Assembly: GCA_030606635.1 (NCBI GenBank) | Contig: JAUWGA010000124.1 | Coordinates: forward strand, 1-5,401 | Reading direction: 5' to 3' | Source: Methanosarcinales archaeon | GTDB lineage: Archaea; Halobacteriota; Methanosarcinia; Methanosarcinales; Methanogasteraceae | DNA: 5,401 bases | Shown here: piece by piece, positions 5,029-5,401 of the stretch | How positions within the stretch are numbered: position 1 is the stretch's first letter | Layout of the letters: every line of letters begins with the position of its first letter | Notes under the pieces: model-generated | Told to the model about the DNA's origin: nothing | What the model saw: the letters and a program-made list of their open reading frames with translations, nothing else | The model's database searches: none | Program-made: the position numbers and the translations under genes

Positions 5029-5401
5029 ATATGCCGATAGATGAATACCTGCTCTCGGGAAGCATCCTCTGCGGCGAGGACTTTGATGTGGTCGAGGGCT
5101 ACATCTGCATCAGGGATGGCGTGATCGCTGAGATCTGCGAGGAGCCGGGGCGTGTGGATGCGCTGGCGCACGGCATCGTCCTGCCTGCTTTTGTGAATGC
5201 GCACACGCATATCGGGGATTCCGTGCTCAAGGATCCTGAGATAACAGATATCGCCAGTCTGGTGCGCCCGCCGGATGGATTGAAGCACCGTGTGCTGAAA
5301 GAGACCAGTACTCACGATCTCGTACACGCGATGCATGCAAGCATCTGCGACATGGTAGCTACTGGCACCTGTGCATTTGCCGATTTCAGGGAAGGAGGGC
5401 T
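5025..5401 (+). CDS. Amidohydrolase, cytosine deaminase/TRZ-ATZ type (partial)
   Basis: N-terminal 125 residues or so of a metal-dependent amidohydrolase; the gene continues past the right edge. The small N-terminal beta domain is visible (LLSGSILCGEDFDVVEGYICIRDGVIAEI in two stretches), then the metal-binding HxH in VLPAFVNAHTHIGD (H60 and H62 counted from the GTG). These enzymes remove amino or chloro groups from purines, pyrimidines or triazines, using a zinc or iron ion. The other metal ligands and the substrate-specific residues lie outside the window, so the substrate cannot be named. The GTG at 5025 is chosen because AAGGA lies 9 bases upstream and the start overlaps the previous stop by 4 bp; an in-frame ATG at 5031 is equally compatible with the family. 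Confidence 0.85.
   Translation, partial: MNMPIDEYLLSGSILCGEDFDVVEGYICIRDGVIAEICEEPGRVDALAHGIVLPAFVNAHTHIGDSVLKDPEITDIASLVRPPDGLKHRVLKETSTHDLVHAMHASICDMVATGTCAFADFREGG

Overview
The window reads as a euryarchaeon that uses tetrahydromethanopterin and cobamides: a methanogen, or an anaerobic methane- or alkane-oxidising relative, most likely in or near the class Methanomicrobia. The evidence is an iron-sulfur flavoprotein of the dihydromethanopterin reductase type, a cobyric acid synthase, archaeal elongation factor 1-beta preceded by its usual small zinc-finger gene, a tRNA-Ala without encoded CCA, and archaeal TATA-like boxes in front of most transcription units. The genus cannot be fixed from this sequence alone.

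Layout. Bases 1-150 hold no convincing complete gene; there is an AT-rich patch with a TATA-like box and a small inverted repeat, plus a start-less open stretch on the minus strand. dmrX (minus, 151-894) and ruvB (plus, 1004-2029) diverge from a roughly 110-bp promoter region with one TATA-like box for each direction and a 7-bp inverted repeat that overlaps the ruvB Shine-Dalgarno. A new promoter near 2050 then starts a compact translation cluster on the plus strand: a 57-aa four-CxxC zinc-finger protein (2081-2254), aEF-1beta (2264-2533) and tRNA-Ala(CGC) (2552-2623).

The 180-bp gap between that tRNA and the convergent cobQ gene is the least explained stretch. It contains nested complementary segments that fold on paper into a three-way junction, including a perfect 20-bp palindrome, and is followed by a T-rich tract. 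It may be a small structured RNA, or a processing and termination element. cobQ (minus, 2804-4261) diverges from an unrecognised 218-aa protein gene (plus, 4372-5028) across a single TATA-like element that could serve both strands. The unknown gene overlaps by 4 bp the start of an amidohydrolase of the cytosine deaminase/TRZ-ATZ type, which runs off the right edge.

How the genes work together. dmrX and cobQ each serve a one-carbon cofactor route, with DmrX making the tetrahydromethanopterin carrier and CobQ finishing the corrin side-chain amides needed for corrinoid methyltransferases. The zinc-finger, aEF-1beta and tRNA group is translation. RuvB is a recombination motor of bacterial type in an archaeal setting. 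I see no mobile element, CRISPR array or integration junction.
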